Shown piece after piece: positions 63,539-64,000 of a stretch of DNA of 64,000 bases. A model generated the notes under the pieces. That model was not told the origin of the DNA, searched no databases, and saw only the letters and a program-made list of their open reading frames with translations. Numbering within the stretch: position 1 is the first letter of the stretch; each line of letters opens with the position of its first letter. Source of the DNA: Collinsella aerofaciens (GTDB lineage Bacteria; Actinomycetota; Coriobacteriia; Coriobacteriales; Coriobacteriaceae); the NCBI GenBank assembly GCA_021639365.1, contig JAJXHK010000002.1:62001-126000 (forward strand). Reading direction: 5' to 3'. Position numbers and translations under genes: made by a program.

Positions 63539-64000
63539 TTATTTCACGTAAGTAATGTCCTGTTTTGGCGCCGACCGGGAAATGGCATAACGATGATTCC
63601 CGCGATCTTGATAAACAGGGACGAAAGAATGGTATTTTCCGCTCGTCTTAATCTTGTAAATCTCATCCACGCTATACGGAAGATTGGGGAAATCAGCCCT
63701 TGAGATCAGCACGAAATAATTCGAGGAATACAGCACATGATGGGCAAACTCATCAGAATGGATCTCTTTTAAGCCCTCATCGACAAATACAATCGAGTCA
63801 TGAACGGACGAAAGCTGGTTTCGCCAATCATAATCGGTCAGGGCGACACAGGGACAATCGCATTGCAAGGAAACGCCCGACTGCTCGCCCGTTCGCATGT
63901 AGTCTGCGACCATGTCAAACAGCGTCGTCTTACCCGTGCCGCTATCGCCACGCACAATAGTGATGTTCCGCTTGATGGTAAATGTGTACTTGGTTCCCCT
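63539..64000 (-). CDS. P-loop ATPase of unknown family, C-terminal part (cut by window edge)
   Basis: The frame stays open to the right edge, so the start is missing; about 153 codons are visible. A Walker A motif reads VRGDSGTGKTTL, and SIVFVDEG about 55 residues later is a good Walker B. A CDCPC cysteine pair lies between them. The C-terminal part (LPYSVDEIYKIKTSGKYHSF) was not recognised. The AT-rich composition differs from every neighbour, suggesting recent acquisition. It could belong to a mobile element, but no integrase or conjugation gene is in view. Confidence 0.6.
   Translation of the reverse strand, partial: RGTKYTFTIKRNITIVRGDSGTGKTTLFDMVADYMRTGEQSGVSLQCDCPCVALTDYDWRNQLSSVHDSIVFVDEGLKEIHSDEFAHHVLYSSNYFVLISRADFPNLPYSVDEIYKIKTSGKYHSFVPVYQDRGNHRYAISRSAPKQDITYVK

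Overview
The window is a stretch of high-GC bacterial chromosome. Its proteins and gene order point to the class Coriobacteriia, most likely Collinsella or a close relative; that is an inference from general familiarity, since no search was possible. Many GTG and TTG starts, strong AGGAGG-type ribosome sites, dispersed 3'-end repeats and fused enzymes (AroE-AroK, RmlC-RmlD) fit this. Almost everything is core genome. No CRISPR array, insertion sequence or complete prophage is visible.

From 1 to 24140 all genes lie on the minus strand. Read in the direction of transcription, they are: rpsP-khpA-rimM-trmD-lepB (S16, KH protein, 16S maturation, tRNA methylation, signal peptidase I); glyQ-glyS; ppsR-ppdK (pyruvate phosphate dikinase and its regulator); rplS-rnhB; yraN-comM-dprA-trmFO-xer (DNA processing, tRNA methylation, tyrosine recombinase); rpsB-tsf; and pyrH-frr-uppS-cdsA-dxr-rseP-ispG (nucleotide, ribosome recycling, isoprenoid and phospholipid genes, plus a site-2 protease). 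dinB (24342-25595, plus strand) is the only gene against this flow.

From 25695 to 45568 the genes are again on the minus strand: mreB-mreC-mreD-mrdA-rodA (the rod-shape elongasome), followed by a DUF697-like membrane protein and a radical-SAM pair; then rplU-rpmA-obgE-nadD-yqeK-rsfS. Upstream of mreB lie a cyclophilin-TPR pair, a zinc-ribbon membrane protein, a CtpE-like P-type ATPase and tRNA-Arg(CCG).

From 45838 to 54358, on the plus strand, lies one operon for the whole shikimate pathway and the Phe and Tyr branches: aroF-tyrA-aroB-aroA-aroC-pheA-aroEK-aroQ. It is preceded by a possible leader peptide that overlaps an intrinsic terminator, which suggests attenuation. tRNA-Arg(TCT) follows.

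From 54594 to 63353 lies a surface-polysaccharide region: an ABC exporter, two membrane glycosyltransferases, a large YfhO-like protein, and dTDP-rhamnose genes (fused rmlCD, rfbB). The rhamnose genes are visibly more GC-rich than their surroundings, and rfbB is bracketed by 15-bp direct repeats. The window ends in AT-richer DNA with part of an unrecognised P-loop ATPase.

No clearly new defence or mobile system was found. The best leads are the aro leader, an HTH-like insertion in the RseP protease, the 3'-end repeat family whose TAG doubles as a stop codon, and a Xer recombinase whose conserved N-terminus lacks a standard start codon.
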